Positions 1-7,391 of a stretch of DNA of 64,000 nucleotides are shown here, piece by piece; position 1 is the first letter of the stretch, and every line of letters starts with the position of its first letter. The stretch spans positions 310,001 through 374,000 of the forward strand of contig NZ_CP096276.1 of NCBI RefSeq assembly GCF_024662235.1. Direction: 5' to 3'. The translations under genes were made by a program, and so were the position numbers. Source of the DNA: Pimelobacter simplex (GTDB lineage: Bacteria > Actinomycetota > Actinomycetes > Propionibacteriales > Nocardioidaceae). The notes below the pieces were generated by a model. The model worked only from the letters and a program-made list of their open reading frames with translations. It searched no databases and had not been told where the DNA came from.

Positions 1-2
1 GG

Positions 3-854
3 AACCAGAACCCGCGCGACGGCGACCTCGAGCTGACCGGCATGTCGTACGACAACACGGTCTCGCTCGGCGCGAGCACCTGGCGGCACGTGGCGTTCGT
101 CGAGCAGGGACGCGACGCGATCACGGCCGCGCGGGAGTCGGGCCGGGCGCTGGTGTCGCTGGGGATGCCGTCGTTCGGGGCGCCGGCTCCGGACGCGGTG
201 CCCGACGTGGCGCCGCCGGACACCCCGGAGTTCCGGTGGTTGATGGCCTCCGACGTCTGCAAGCACTGCACCCACGCGGGCTGTCTCGACGTGTGCCCGA
301 CGGGCGCGCTGTTCCGCACCGAGTTCGGGACGGTCGTCATCCAGCCCGACGTCTGCAACGGCTGCGGGACCTGCGTCGCGGGCTGCCCGTTCGGTGTCGT
401 GGAGCGGCGCAGCGACGGGACCGCCGCGCCGACGTACCGCGAGGGGCACCGCAAGGGGGAGCAGCCGCCCGTGCCCAAGCGGGGCGTCGCCCAGAAGTGC
501 ACGCTCTGCTACGACCGGCTCGTCGACGACGAGACCCCGGCGTGCGCGAAGACGTGCCCGACGACGTCCATCAAGTTCGGCGACCACGCGACGATGGTCG
601 ACACCGCGCGCGAGCGCGTCGCCGAGCTGCACGCGCAGGGGATGACCGAGGCGCGGCTCTACGGCGCCAACGAGCTCGACGGCGTCGGCGGCACCGGATC
701 GGTGTTCCTGCTGCTCGACGAGCCCGAGGTCTACGGGCTGCCGCCCGACCCGCGGGTGTGCACGGCGGACCTGATGACGATGTACAAGCGCGCGGGCGTC
801 GCCATGGCCGGGATGGTCGCGGCGGCCGCGGTCGCCTTCTGGAGGGGACGCTGA
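3..854 (+). CDS. Formate dehydrogenase iron-sulfur (beta) subunit, 5' end outside the window
   Basis: This is the ferredoxin-like electron-transfer subunit of a membrane-associated formate dehydrogenase. It passes electrons from the molybdenum catalytic subunit to a membrane partner. Three cysteine clusters are visible in the 283 visible residues: CKHCTHAGC...CP (about 86-98), CNGCGTC..GCP (about 118-128) and CTLCYDR...CAKTCP (about 166-185), as in FdnH/HybA-type proteins. A hydrophobic stretch near the C-terminus (AGVAMAGMVAAAAVAF) could be a membrane anchor. The reading frame is open from base 3, and the residues before the first ATG (position 42), NQNPRDGDLELTG, resemble the usual family sequence, so ATG 42 is probably internal and the gene starts upstream of the window. 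It overlaps the next gene by ATGA. The nearby selenocysteine genes suggest that the missing catalytic subunit is a selenoprotein; that is inference. Confidence 0.88.
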   Translation, partial: NQNPRDGDLELTGMSYDNTVSLGASTWRHVAFVEQGRDAITAARESGRALVSLGMPSFGAPAPDAVPDVAPPDTPEFRWLMASDVCKHCTHAGCLDVCPTGALFRTEFGTVVIQPDVCNGCGTCVAGCPFGVVERRSDGTAAPTYREGHRKGEQPPVPKRGVAQKCTLCYDRLVDDETPACAKTCPTTSIKFGDHATMVDTARERVAELHAQGMTEARLYGANELDGVGGTGSVFLLLDEPEVYGLPPDPRVCTADLMTMYKRAGVAMAGMVAAAAVAFWRGR

Positions 855-1942
855 TGAGCGAGTACGACGAGGTGCGGCCGCCCGGCCCGGCCCGGCGCGG
901 TCGGGGGCAGGGGCCTGGGCGTGGGCGCCGGCGTCCCGGTGGGCGGCGCGGCGGTCGGGCCGAGGAGCTGATGGTTCCCGAGGCCGCGTTCACGTCGTAC
1001 TACGACAAGCCAATCGTCAAGGCGCCGCCGTGGGGGCACGAGATCCCGGCGTACCTCTTCCTCGGCGGTGTCGCCGGCGGCTCGGGGCTGCTGGCCGCAG
1101 GCGCCCAGCTCACCGGCCGCTCGCTGCTGCGCCGCAACGCCCGGCTCTCCGCGATGGCCGCGATCGGCCTCGGCGGCGTCGCGCTCGTCGCCGACCTCGG
1201 CAAGCCGAGCCGGTTCTACAACATGCTGCGCACGTTCAAGGTGACCTCGCCGATGAGCGTCGGGTCGTGGATCCTCACCGCCTTCGCCGGCGGGCTGACG
1301 GTGACCGTCGGCGCCGAGGTCGACCGGATGTCGGGGGAACGGCTGCCGCTGGGGCCGCTGCGGCCGGTGCTGCGCGCGCTCGAGGGCCCCGCTGGGTTGG
1401 AGGCGGCGGTGTTCGCGGCGCCGCTGGCCGGGTACACCGCCGTACTGCTGGCGGACACGGCGGTCCCCACCTGGAACGCCACCCACCGCGACCTGCCGTT
1501 CGTCTTCGTCAGCTCGGCGAGCCTCGCCTCGGCCGGCCTCGCCATGATCACCACGCCGGCCCACGAGGCCGGACCGGCCCGGACCCTCGCTCTGATGGGC
1601 GTGGTCGGCGACGTGGTGGCGATGAAGGCCATGGAGCGCCGGATGGACCCCGTCGCCGCAGAACCCCTCCACCACGGCTCCGCCGGCGCGATGCTGCGCT
1701 GGAGCGAGCGCCTCGCGGTGGCCGGCGCCGTCGGCGTGGTCCTCGGCGGCCGCCGCCGTCCCGTCGCCGTCGCGTCGGGGCTCGCGCTGATGACCGCCTC
1801 GGCGCTCACCCGGTTCGGCGTCTTCGAGGCTGGCATCCACTCGACCAAGGACCCGCGCTACGTCGTGGAGCCGCAGCGGCGGCGGTTGGCGGCGCGCCGA
1901 GCGGCGGGGGAGACGGGCGACTCGATCACCACCGCGGGCTGA
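854..1942 (+). CDS. nrfD: NrfD/PsrC-family membrane subunit of formate dehydrogenase
   Basis: A 362-residue polytopic membrane protein of the NrfD family, which typically exchanges electrons between a Fe-S subunit and the quinone pool. After a basic, Gly/Arg/Pro-rich N-terminal tail (about residues 1-37) comes MVPEAAFTSYYDKP and then PPWGHEIPAYLFLGGVAGGSGLLAAG, the usual entry to the first helix in actinobacterial NrfD proteins. Several further hydrophobic helices follow. The start at 854 overlaps the stop of the Fe-S subunit (ATGA), so the two are translationally coupled. A second possible start is ATG 971. The basic tail is known in actinobacterial homologues, so I keep the long form. With the preceding gene it forms the electron-output arm of formate dehydrogenase. 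Confidence 0.85.
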   Translation: MSEYDEVRPPGPARRGRGQGPGRGRRRPGGRRGGRAEELMVPEAAFTSYYDKPIVKAPPWGHEIPAYLFLGGVAGGSGLLAAGAQLTGRSLLRRNARLSAMAAIGLGGVALVADLGKPSRFYNMLRTFKVTSPMSVGSWILTAFAGGLTVTVGAEVDRMSGERLPLGPLRPVLRALEGPAGLEAAVFAAPLAGYTAVLLADTAVPTWNATHRDLPFVFVSSASLASAGLAMITTPAHEAGPARTLALMGVVGDVVAMKAMERRMDPVAAEPLHHGSAGAMLRWSERLAVAGAVGVVLGGRRRPVAVASGLALMTASALTRFGVFEAGIHSTKDPRYVVEPQRRRLAARRAAGETGDSITTAG

Positions 1943-2005
1943 CGTCCGCGCGGGGGCTGTGGATAACCAGGCCGCGCTCGTGCCGGCTTCTGCTTTGCTC
2001 GGCAC

Positions 2006-2581
2006 ATGCGCGACCCGGACCCGGGGCTGCCCTTCGGCGCCCACGTGTTCGTCGATGAGACGAAGGCCGGCGACTACGTGATGGTGGCGACGTGGGTGCC
2101 GTCAGCCCAGGTCGCTCATACTCGGCGGCGCCTCCGTGCGCTCCTTCGGCCGCGCCAAGCGCGCCTGCACTTCCAGAAGATGAACCGCGCGGACCGTCAT
2201 CGCGCGATCGAGCTCATCGCGGGGCTGGAGGTCTCGGCGGTGGTCTACCGCTCGCCGCTCAGGGACGCCCGAAGCGCTCGATGCGCCTTGCTGGAGACGA
2301 TCCTCGGCGATGCAGGGGACTCCCGCGCCAGGCGCGTGGTGATCGAGCGGGACGACGCATCGCTCGGGCTCGATCTGGCGGTCGCCAGGGCGACCGCCAT
2401 GCCCGACGACCCGGTCGTCACGCACCTGCGCAGCGTGGACGAGCCGCTGCTGTGGGTGAGCGATGCGGCCGCGTGGTGTGTCCACCGCGGCGGCGAGTGG
2501 CGCACCAAGGTCGCACCAGTTCTGCGTGAGAGGCCGAGCGGAGACAAGGCTGAGCGGAAGAAAAAGAGCGAACCCGGTTAG
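2006..2581 (+). CDS. Hypothetical protein, possibly distant DUF3800-like
   Basis: A 191-residue protein of unknown function. The N-terminal segment HVFVDETKAGDYVMVATWV has the pattern of an acidic residue pair on a first beta strand (DE) followed by a second strand, and VSDAAAWCVHR lies near the C-terminus. Both resemble the layout of DUF3800 (RNase H-fold) proteins, where a DES motif near the N-terminus and a late Asp are conserved. This is a pattern match by eye only. The C-terminal 15 residues are Lys/Glu rich. The gene stands alone between the FDH operon and selD; its stop codon lies inside a hairpin that may serve as terminator. Codon use is somewhat less GC-biased than that of its neighbours, so recent acquisition is possible. 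Confidence 0.6.
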   Translation: MRDPDPGLPFGAHVFVDETKAGDYVMVATWVPSAQVAHTRRRLRALLRPRQARLHFQKMNRADRHRAIELIAGLEVSAVVYRSPLRDARSARCALLETILGDAGDSRARRVVIERDDASLGLDLAVARATAMPDDPVVTHLRSVDEPLLWVSDAAAWCVHRGGEWRTKVAPVLRERPSGDKAERKKKSEPG

Positions 2582-2611
2582 GCTGCCGATGAAGGGCAGA
2601 CTGCCGGGTTC
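2570..2611. terminator. Nested hairpin between convergent genes
   Basis: GAACCCGG (2570-2577) pairs with CCGGGTTC (2604-2611), and inside it CTGCC pairs with GGCAG. It lies at the 3' end of the hypothetical gene and faces the 3' end of selD, so it could terminate transcription from both sides. There is no T-tract. Confidence 0.5.
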
Positions 2612-2668
2612 GGGTCTAGGCTAGGTGGCGTCGGGCTTCCGGGCAAGGCCGATTCCGGGCCTGGGGGC

Positions 2669-3661
2669 TCAGCGGACCTCGATGCCCGCCCCCGCGACCG
2701 TGTGCCCGATCACCGGGTACCCCGGCACCTCGCCGACCACGAGCAGCCCACCCGACGTCTGCGCGTCCGCGAGCAGCAGCAGGTCGTCCTCACCCACCCC
2801 GGGACCCACCGAGAGGTGCGGCCGGACCCAGTCGAGGTTGCGGCGGGTGCCGCCCGACACGTAGCCGGCGGCCAGTGCGGCGCGGGCGCCGTCGACGAGC
2901 GGGACCGAGGCGAGGTCGATCACTGCGCCGACGCCGGAGGCGCGGCAGAGCTTGTGGAGGTGGCCGAGGAGGCCGAAGCCGGTGACGTCGGTGGCGGCCC
3001 GGGCGCCCGCGGCCAGCGCCGCGACCGAGGCGTCGCGGTTGAGGGAGGCCATCAGCTCGACGGCGTGCGCGAAGACCTCGCCGGTCTGCTTGTGCCGGTT
3101 GTTGAGCAGGCCGACGCCGATCGGCTTGGTGAGGGTCAGGGGCAGGCCGGCGACGGCGGCGTCGTTGCGCAGCAGGCGGTCGGGGTGGGCGGTGCCGGTG
3201 ACGGCCATGCCGTACTTCGGCTCGGGGTCGTCGATGGTGTGGCCGCCGATGACGGGGCAGCCGGCGAGGGTGGCGACGTCGAGGCCGCCGCGGAGGACCT
3301 CGCGCATGAGCTCCCTCGGCAGTACGTCGCGCGGCCAGCCCATGAGGTTGATCGCGACGACCGGCGTACCGCCCATGGCGTAGACGTCGGAGAGCGCGTT
3401 GGCGGCGGCGATCCGGCCCCAGTCGTAGGCGTCGTCGACGACGGGGGTGAAGAAGTCGGCGGTCGAGAGGACGGCCAGGTCCTCCCGCACCCGTACGGCG
3501 GCCGCGTCGTCGCCGTCGTCCACCCCGACCAGGATGTCGGGCCCGCTCTGGCCGACCAGGTCGCGGACCGCGTCCTCGAGCTCGCCCGGCGGGATCTTGC
3601 ACGCGCACCCACCCCCGTGCGCATAGCTCGTCAGGCGACCGACCTCGGCGGGTGCAGACAT
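2669..3661 (-). CDS. selD: Selenide, water dikinase (selenophosphate synthase)
   Basis: Makes selenophosphate from selenide and ATP, the selenium donor for SelA. The 330-residue protein carries the N-terminal catalytic loop HGGGCACKIPP (residues 15-25), with Cys19 in the position of the E. coli catalytic Cys17 and Lys22 in that of Lys20. The ATP-binding regions GVDDGDDAA, STADFFTPVVDD and GGHTIDDPEPKYG follow in order, and the AIRS-type C-terminal domain contains TDVTGFGLLGH. The catalytic position is a normal Cys codon, so this SelD is not itself a selenoprotein. The start at 3661 is preceded by TAGGCT on the minus strand (3668-3673) with a 6-nt gap, fitting a leaderless mRNA. It is transcribed away from the tRNA-Sec/selA/selB block from a shared promoter region. 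Confidence 0.95.
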   Translation of the reverse strand: MSAPAEVGRLTSYAHGGGCACKIPPGELEDAVRDLVGQSGPDILVGVDDGDDAAAVRVREDLAVLSTADFFTPVVDDAYDWGRIAAANALSDVYAMGGTPVVAINLMGWPRDVLPRELMREVLRGGLDVATLAGCPVIGGHTIDDPEPKYGMAVTGTAHPDRLLRNDAAVAGLPLTLTKPIGVGLLNNRHKQTGEVFAHAVELMASLNRDASVAALAAGARAATDVTGFGLLGHLHKLCRASGVGAVIDLASVPLVDGARAALAAGYVSGGTRRNLDWVRPHLSVGPGVGEDDLLLLADAQTSGGLLVVGEVPGYPVIGHTVAGAGIEVR

Positions 3662-3667
3662 GGCCCG

Positions 3668-3687
3668 AGCCTACGGGGAACTAAGTT
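3668..3687. promoter_or_regulatory. Back-to-back -10 boxes for selD and tRNA-Sec/selAB
   Basis: On the minus strand TAGGCT (3668-3673) ends 6 nt before the selD ATG. On the plus strand TAAGTT (3682-3687) ends 12 nt before the first base of tRNA-Sec. No convincing -35 boxes were seen. Read by eye. Confidence 0.4.
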
Positions 3688-3699
3688 GGGTCCCGGCGG

Positions 3700-3795
3700 G
3701 GAGGCGTATGGGTTCCTGGTGGGCCCCCCGGTCTTCAAAACCGAGGAGGCCGAGCAGCTCGGTCTGGCGGGTTCGATTCCCGTCCGCCTCCGCCA
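3700..3795 (+). tRNA. selC: tRNA-Sec (anticodon TCA)
   Basis: The selenocysteine tRNA that reads UGA. The 96-nt gene has an acceptor stem GGAGGCG pairing with CGCCTCC, a long D stem (GGGTTC/GGGCCC with two G-T pairs), an anticodon stem CGGT/ACCG closing the 7-nt loop CTTCAAA with anticodon TCA at 3735-3737, a long variable arm (CCGAG-CAG-CTCGG), a T arm with GGTTCGATTCC, and an encoded CCA at 3793-3795. The 6-bp D stem, long variable arm and TCA anticodon separate it from tRNA-Ser and from a nonsense suppressor. It ends 20 nt before selA and is probably co-transcribed with it. Confidence 0.95.
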
Positions 3796-3815
3796 CGAGC
3801 CGACCAGGAGGACCG

Positions 3816-5069
3816 GTGAACCAGGACGACCCGCGGCGCCGGATCCCGCGCACCGACCACCTGCTCGCGCTGGTCCGCGACGTGCAGCAGCAGGCGCGCG
3901 CGGGGCTCATCGCGCCCGAGGACGTCGAGGCCGCCGTGCTCGCCCGCGCCCGCACCCGAGCCCGGGCGAGCGCGACCACCCTGCGTCCGGTGCTCAACGC
4001 GACCGGCGTCGTCGTCCACACCAACCTCGGCCGCGCGCCGCTCGGCCCGGCCGCCGTCGAGGCGCTCGTCACCGCCGCCGGGTACGTCGACGTCGAGCTC
4101 GACCTCGCGACCGGAGCCCGGTCGAAGCGGGGCGTCCAGGCGCGCGCGGCGCTGCGGGCCGCCTGCCCGCAGGCCGAGGACGCGCTCGTGGTCAACAACG
4201 GCGCCGCGGCGTTGGTGCTCGCCACCACCGCGCTCGCCGCGGGCCGCGAGGTGGTGGTCAGCCGCGGCGAGATGGTGGAGATCGGGGCCGGGTTCCGGCT
4301 GCCCGACCTCATCGCGTCGGCCGGTGCGCGGCTGCGGGAGGTCGGGGCGACCAACCGGACCCACCTGCGCGACTACGTCGACGCGATCGGGCCCGACACC
4401 GGGTGCGTGCTCAAGGTGCATCCCAGCAACTTCCGGGTCGAGGGCTTCACCAGCGAGGTCTCGCTCGCCGAGCTGCGCGGGGCCGTCGGCGACCTGCCGG
4501 TGGTGGCCGACCTCGGCAGCGGGCTGCTCCACCCCGACCCGGCGCTGCCCGACGAGCCGGACGCCACGACCGCGCTGCGCGCGGGCGCGGACCTGGTCGT
4601 CGCCAGCGGCGACAAGCTCCTCGGCGGGCCGCAGGCCGGTCTCCTGCTCGGGTCCGGGCGGCTGATCGAGCGGCTGGCGACGCACCCGTTGGCGCGGGCG
4701 GTCCGCGTCGACAAGCTGACCCTGGCCGCGCTCGAGGCCACGCTGACCGGTCCGCCGTCGCCGGTCTCGGCGGCGCTGCACGCCGACCCCGCCGACCTGC
4801 GGCGCCGCACGGAGCGTCTCGGCGCCGCTCTCGACGTCCCGGTGGTCGCTCACGACGGCCGGGTCGGCGGGGGAGGGGCGCCCGGCGTACCGCTGCCGGG
4901 GTGGGCCCTCCGGCTCCCCGAGGCGACGGCCGTGCGGCTCCGGACCGGTGAGCCCGCGGTGCTGGCGCGGGTCCACGACGGTGCCTGCCTGGTCGACCTG
5001 CGCTGCGTCCCGGAGACCGACGACCACCGGCTCCTGGCCGCCCTGCGTCGCGCGCTCGAAGCCCACTGA
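3816..5069 (+). CDS. selA: L-seryl-tRNA(Sec) selenium transferase
   Basis: A PLP enzyme that converts seryl-tRNA(Sec) to selenocysteinyl-tRNA(Sec) using selenophosphate. The 417-residue protein has the SelA N-terminal helix region (RIPRTDHLLALV), the NATGVVVHTNLGRAPL motif, NNGAAALVL, and the PLP lysine in SGDKLLGGPQ (Lys267). It is a little shorter than E. coli SelA (463). The frame is open upstream into the tRNA gene, so the start was chosen as GTG 3816, which has an AGGAGG site at 3806-3811 and gives a family-like N-terminus. The stop codon overlaps the selB start by one base (TGATG), so selA and selB are coupled. Confidence 0.95.
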   Translation: MNQDDPRRRIPRTDHLLALVRDVQQQARAGLIAPEDVEAAVLARARTRARASATTLRPVLNATGVVVHTNLGRAPLGPAAVEALVTAAGYVDVELDLATGARSKRGVQARAALRAACPQAEDALVVNNGAAALVLATTALAAGREVVVSRGEMVEIGAGFRLPDLIASAGARLREVGATNRTHLRDYVDAIGPDTGCVLKVHPSNFRVEGFTSEVSLAELRGAVGDLPVVADLGSGLLHPDPALPDEPDATTALRAGADLVVASGDKLLGGPQAGLLLGSGRLIERLATHPLARAVRVDKLTLAALEATLTGPPSPVSAALHADPADLRRRTERLGAALDVPVVAHDGRVGGGGAPGVPLPGWALRLPEATAVRLRTGEPAVLARVHDGACLVDLRCVPETDDHRLLAALRRALEAH

Positions 5070-6868
5070 TGGCGTACGTCGTCGCGACCGCCGGCCACGT
5101 CGACCACGGCAAGAGCACCCTGGTCCGCGCGCTGACCGGTATCGAGCCGGACCGCTGGGCCGAGGAGCGCCGCCGCGGGCTGACCATCGACCTCGGCTAT
5201 GCCTGGACGACACTGCCCAGTGGCGCGCACGTCGCGTTCGTCGACGTGCCGGGGCACCAGCGGTTCGTCGGCAACATGCTGGCCGGGCTGGGGCCGGCGC
5301 CGGTGGTGCTGTTCGTCGTCGCGGCCGACGAGGGCTGGCGGGCCCAGAGCGACGAGCACCGCGACGCGGTCGCCGCGCTCGGGATCGACCGGGGCGTGGT
5401 CGCGCTGACCCGTGGCGACCGGGCCACGCCGGAGCAGCTCGCGGCCGCACGGGCGCAGGTCCGCGAGGGACTGGCCGGCACCGGCCTGCACGACGCACCC
5501 GTCGTCGCGGTCTCCGCGGTCACCGGCGCCGGGATGCCGGACCTGGTCGCCGCGCTCGACGACGTCCTCGCCCGGGCGCCCGCGCCGGCCGCCGGCCGGC
5601 TGCGCCTGTGGGTCGACCGCTCGTTCAGCGTCGCCGGCGCGGGCACCGTCGTCACCGGCACGCTCGCCACCGGGACGATCGCGGTCGGCGACGAGCTCGA
5701 GCTCCTCGGCCCGTACGGCGCCCGCCCCGCCACCGTGCGCCGGATCGAGAGCGAGGGCGGTCCCCGCGACCGCGCCGAGCCCGTACGACGGGTCGCGCTC
5801 AACCTGCGCGGCCCCGCCGCCGACGAGGTCGGCCGCGGTGACGCCGTGGTCGCGCCCGGCACCTGGCGGACCTCCGCGCTGGTCGACGTCCGCCGCACGA
5901 GCGGGCCGGACGGTCCGCTGCCCGGGCAGCTGCGGCTGCACGTGGGCACCGCAGCGGTACCGGTACGGGTGCGGCCGCTCGACGACGACCACCGGCACCT
6001 GCGGCTGCGCCTGGACCACCCGCTGCCGCTGGCGCCCGGCGACCGCCTCGTGCTGCGCGGCCCCGGCAGCGGCCGAGTCTCCGGTGCCGTCGTGCTCGAC
6101 ACGGACCCGCCGGAGCTGCGGCGGCGGGGGGATGCCGCCCGGCGCGCGGACGCACTGGCGACCCGCGGCCCGGACGGCGACCTGGCGGCCGAGGTGGCGC
6201 GGCGCGGCGCCGTACCGGTGGCGGAGCTGCGGCTGCTGGGCCTGGTCGCCGACCTGTCCGCCGAGCCGCCCGCCGGCGTCCTCGCCGAGCACGGCTGGTG
6301 GGTCGACGCGACGGCCTGCGCCGGGTGGGCCGACCGGCTGGCGCGCGCGGTCGCGGCCCGCCACGAGCAGGACCCGCTGGCGATCGGGCTCTCGCGCGGC
6401 GCGGTGCGCGACGCGGCCGGCGTACCGGCCGACGAGCTGGTCGACCTCGTGGTGCGCATGGCAGGTCTGGTCGCCGAGGGCGGCTTCGTCCGCGCGGCCG
6501 ACCGCCCCGCGGGGCTGGGCCCGGCGGAGGCTGCGGTGGCCGAGGTCGAGCGGCGCCTCGCCGCGGACCCGTTCGCCGCGCCCGAGGCCGACGACCTGAC
6601 CCGGCTGGGCCTGGGGCCGCGCGAGCTGGCGGCGGCCGAGCGGCAGGGCCGGCTGCTGCGGGTGGCGCCGGCGATCGTGCTGCTGCCGACCGCCCCGGCG
6701 CGCGCGATGCGGGTGCTGGCCGGCCTCGACCAGCCGTTCACGACGAGCGCCGCCCGCCAGGCGCTCGGGACGACGCGGCGCGTGCTCATCCCGCTGCTGG
6801 AGCACCTCGACGAGCGCGGCTGGACCCGCCGGGTCGACGGGGGCGCCGCGCGCGAGGTCGTGCGCTAG
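5069..6868 (+). CDS. selB: Selenocysteine-specific translation elongation factor
   Basis: The special EF-Tu paralogue that delivers Sec-tRNA to UGA codons marked by a SECIS element. The 599-residue protein begins with a GTPase domain: G1 loop GHVDHGKST (residues 9-17), switch I region RRRGLTIDLGYAW, and G3 DVPGHQ. Two EF-Tu-like beta-barrel domains follow (for example DRSFSVAGAGTVVTGTL), then a C-terminal region of winged-helix repeats expected to bind SECIS RNA. The length is close to E. coli SelB (614). It overlaps selA by one base. This gene completes the selenocysteine pathway in the window (selD, selC, selA, selB). Confidence 0.95.
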   Translation: MAYVVATAGHVDHGKSTLVRALTGIEPDRWAEERRRGLTIDLGYAWTTLPSGAHVAFVDVPGHQRFVGNMLAGLGPAPVVLFVVAADEGWRAQSDEHRDAVAALGIDRGVVALTRGDRATPEQLAAARAQVREGLAGTGLHDAPVVAVSAVTGAGMPDLVAALDDVLARAPAPAAGRLRLWVDRSFSVAGAGTVVTGTLATGTIAVGDELELLGPYGARPATVRRIESEGGPRDRAEPVRRVALNLRGPAADEVGRGDAVVAPGTWRTSALVDVRRTSGPDGPLPGQLRLHVGTAAVPVRVRPLDDDHRHLRLRLDHPLPLAPGDRLVLRGPGSGRVSGAVVLDTDPPELRRRGDAARRADALATRGPDGDLAAEVARRGAVPVAELRLLGLVADLSAEPPAGVLAEHGWWVDATACAGWADRLARAVAARHEQDPLAIGLSRGAVRDAAGVPADELVDLVVRMAGLVAEGGFVRAADRPAGLGPAEAAVAEVERRLAADPFAAPEADDLTRLGLGPRELAAAERQGRLLRVAPAIVLLPTAPARAMRVLAGLDQPFTTSAARQALGTTRRVLIPLLEHLDERGWTRRVDGGAAREVVR

Positions 6869-7275
6869 AAGATCCGCTCGGGCAGCGTCTCCGCGACCGG
6901 CAGGCCGGCCTCGGCCCAGGCCGCGAAGCCGCCCTCGACGTCGGTCGCGCCGACCAGGCCGAGCGCCTGGAGCCGGGCCGCGGCGAGGGACGAGCTGAAC
7001 CCCTCCTGGCAGAACACGACGGGCCGGATCCCCGGCGCGGCCAGGGTGCTGCGCCACGGGCTCGTCGGGTCCAGCCGCCACTCCAGGATCGTCAGGTCGA
7101 TGGGGAACGACCCGGGCGGGGCGCCGAAGCGCTCGCGCTGGTCCTCCCGTCGTATGTCAACCAGGAGGGCGCCGTCCTGCTGCGCGGCGTACGCGTCGGC
7201 GGGCGTGAGCCGGTCGAGGCCGCCGCGGGCCTCGGCGAGCAGCCGGGAGATGGTCGGCTCGGTGATGACGATCAC
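6865..7275 (-). CDS. Rhodanese-like sulfurtransferase
   Basis: A single-domain rhodanese of 136 residues. The active-site cysteine lies in VVFCQEGFSSSLAA, in the usual loop before a helix, and the CH2A-like segment ALLVDIRREDQRE is near the N-terminus. Such proteins move sulfane sulfur or detoxify cyanide; the substrate cannot be told. The start is set at GTG 7275 because this overlaps the stop of the small MFS subunit (GTGA), giving a continuous operon MFS - small subunit - rhodanese. The 3' end overlaps the end of selB by 4 bp in a convergent arrangement. Confidence 0.8.
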   Translation of the reverse strand: MIVITEPTISRLLAEARGGLDRLTPADAYAAQQDGALLVDIRREDQRERFGAPPGSFPIDLTILEWRLDPTSPWRSTLAAPGIRPVVFCQEGFSSSLAAARLQALGLVGATDVEGGFAAWAEAGLPVAETLPERIF

Positions 7276-7391
7276 CCGGTGAAGAGCTGTGTCGCGGCCT
7301 TGACGGCGTTGTAGAGGCCGTAGACCAGGGGAAGCCCGACGATGGTCCAGGCGACCGCGACCCGGGCGGCCTGGCGGGGGTGCTCGTTCAT
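7272..7391 (-). CDS. MFS transporter small subunit (39 residues)
   Basis: A very short protein, MNEHPRQAARVAVAWTIV...TQLFTG, with one membrane helix (about residues 10-30: VAVAWTIVGLPLVYGLYNAV). It matches the pattern of the small proteins found directly after oxalate/formate-family MFS carriers, which annotation pipelines call MFS transporter small subunit. It overlaps the MFS gene upstream (ATGA at 7388-7391) and the rhodanese gene downstream (GTGA at 7272-7275), so all three are translationally coupled. Its size means it is easily missed by gene callers. The role, probably stabilising the carrier, is inferred. Confidence 0.75.
   Translation of the reverse strand: MNEHPRQAARVAVAWTIVGLPLVYGLYNAVKAATQLFTG

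Noticed and set aside
236..853. Long open frame running into the NrfD gene
   Set aside because: Its first 206 codons are an Arg/Ala-rich shadow of the Fe-S subunit; only the part from ATG 854 resembles a protein family.
2669..3661. SelD as a selenoprotein
   Set aside because: The catalytic position is an ordinary Cys codon and no in-frame TGA is present.
3735..3737. Opal suppressor or tRNA-Ser reading of the TCA anticodon gene
   Set aside because: The long D stem, long variable arm, 96-nt length and position before selA fit tRNA-Sec.
2702..4951. Open frame of 749 codons on the plus strand across selD, tRNA-Sec and selA
   Set aside because: It is antisense to selD and out of frame with selA, low in complexity, and passes through the tRNA gene; it is a product of high GC content.
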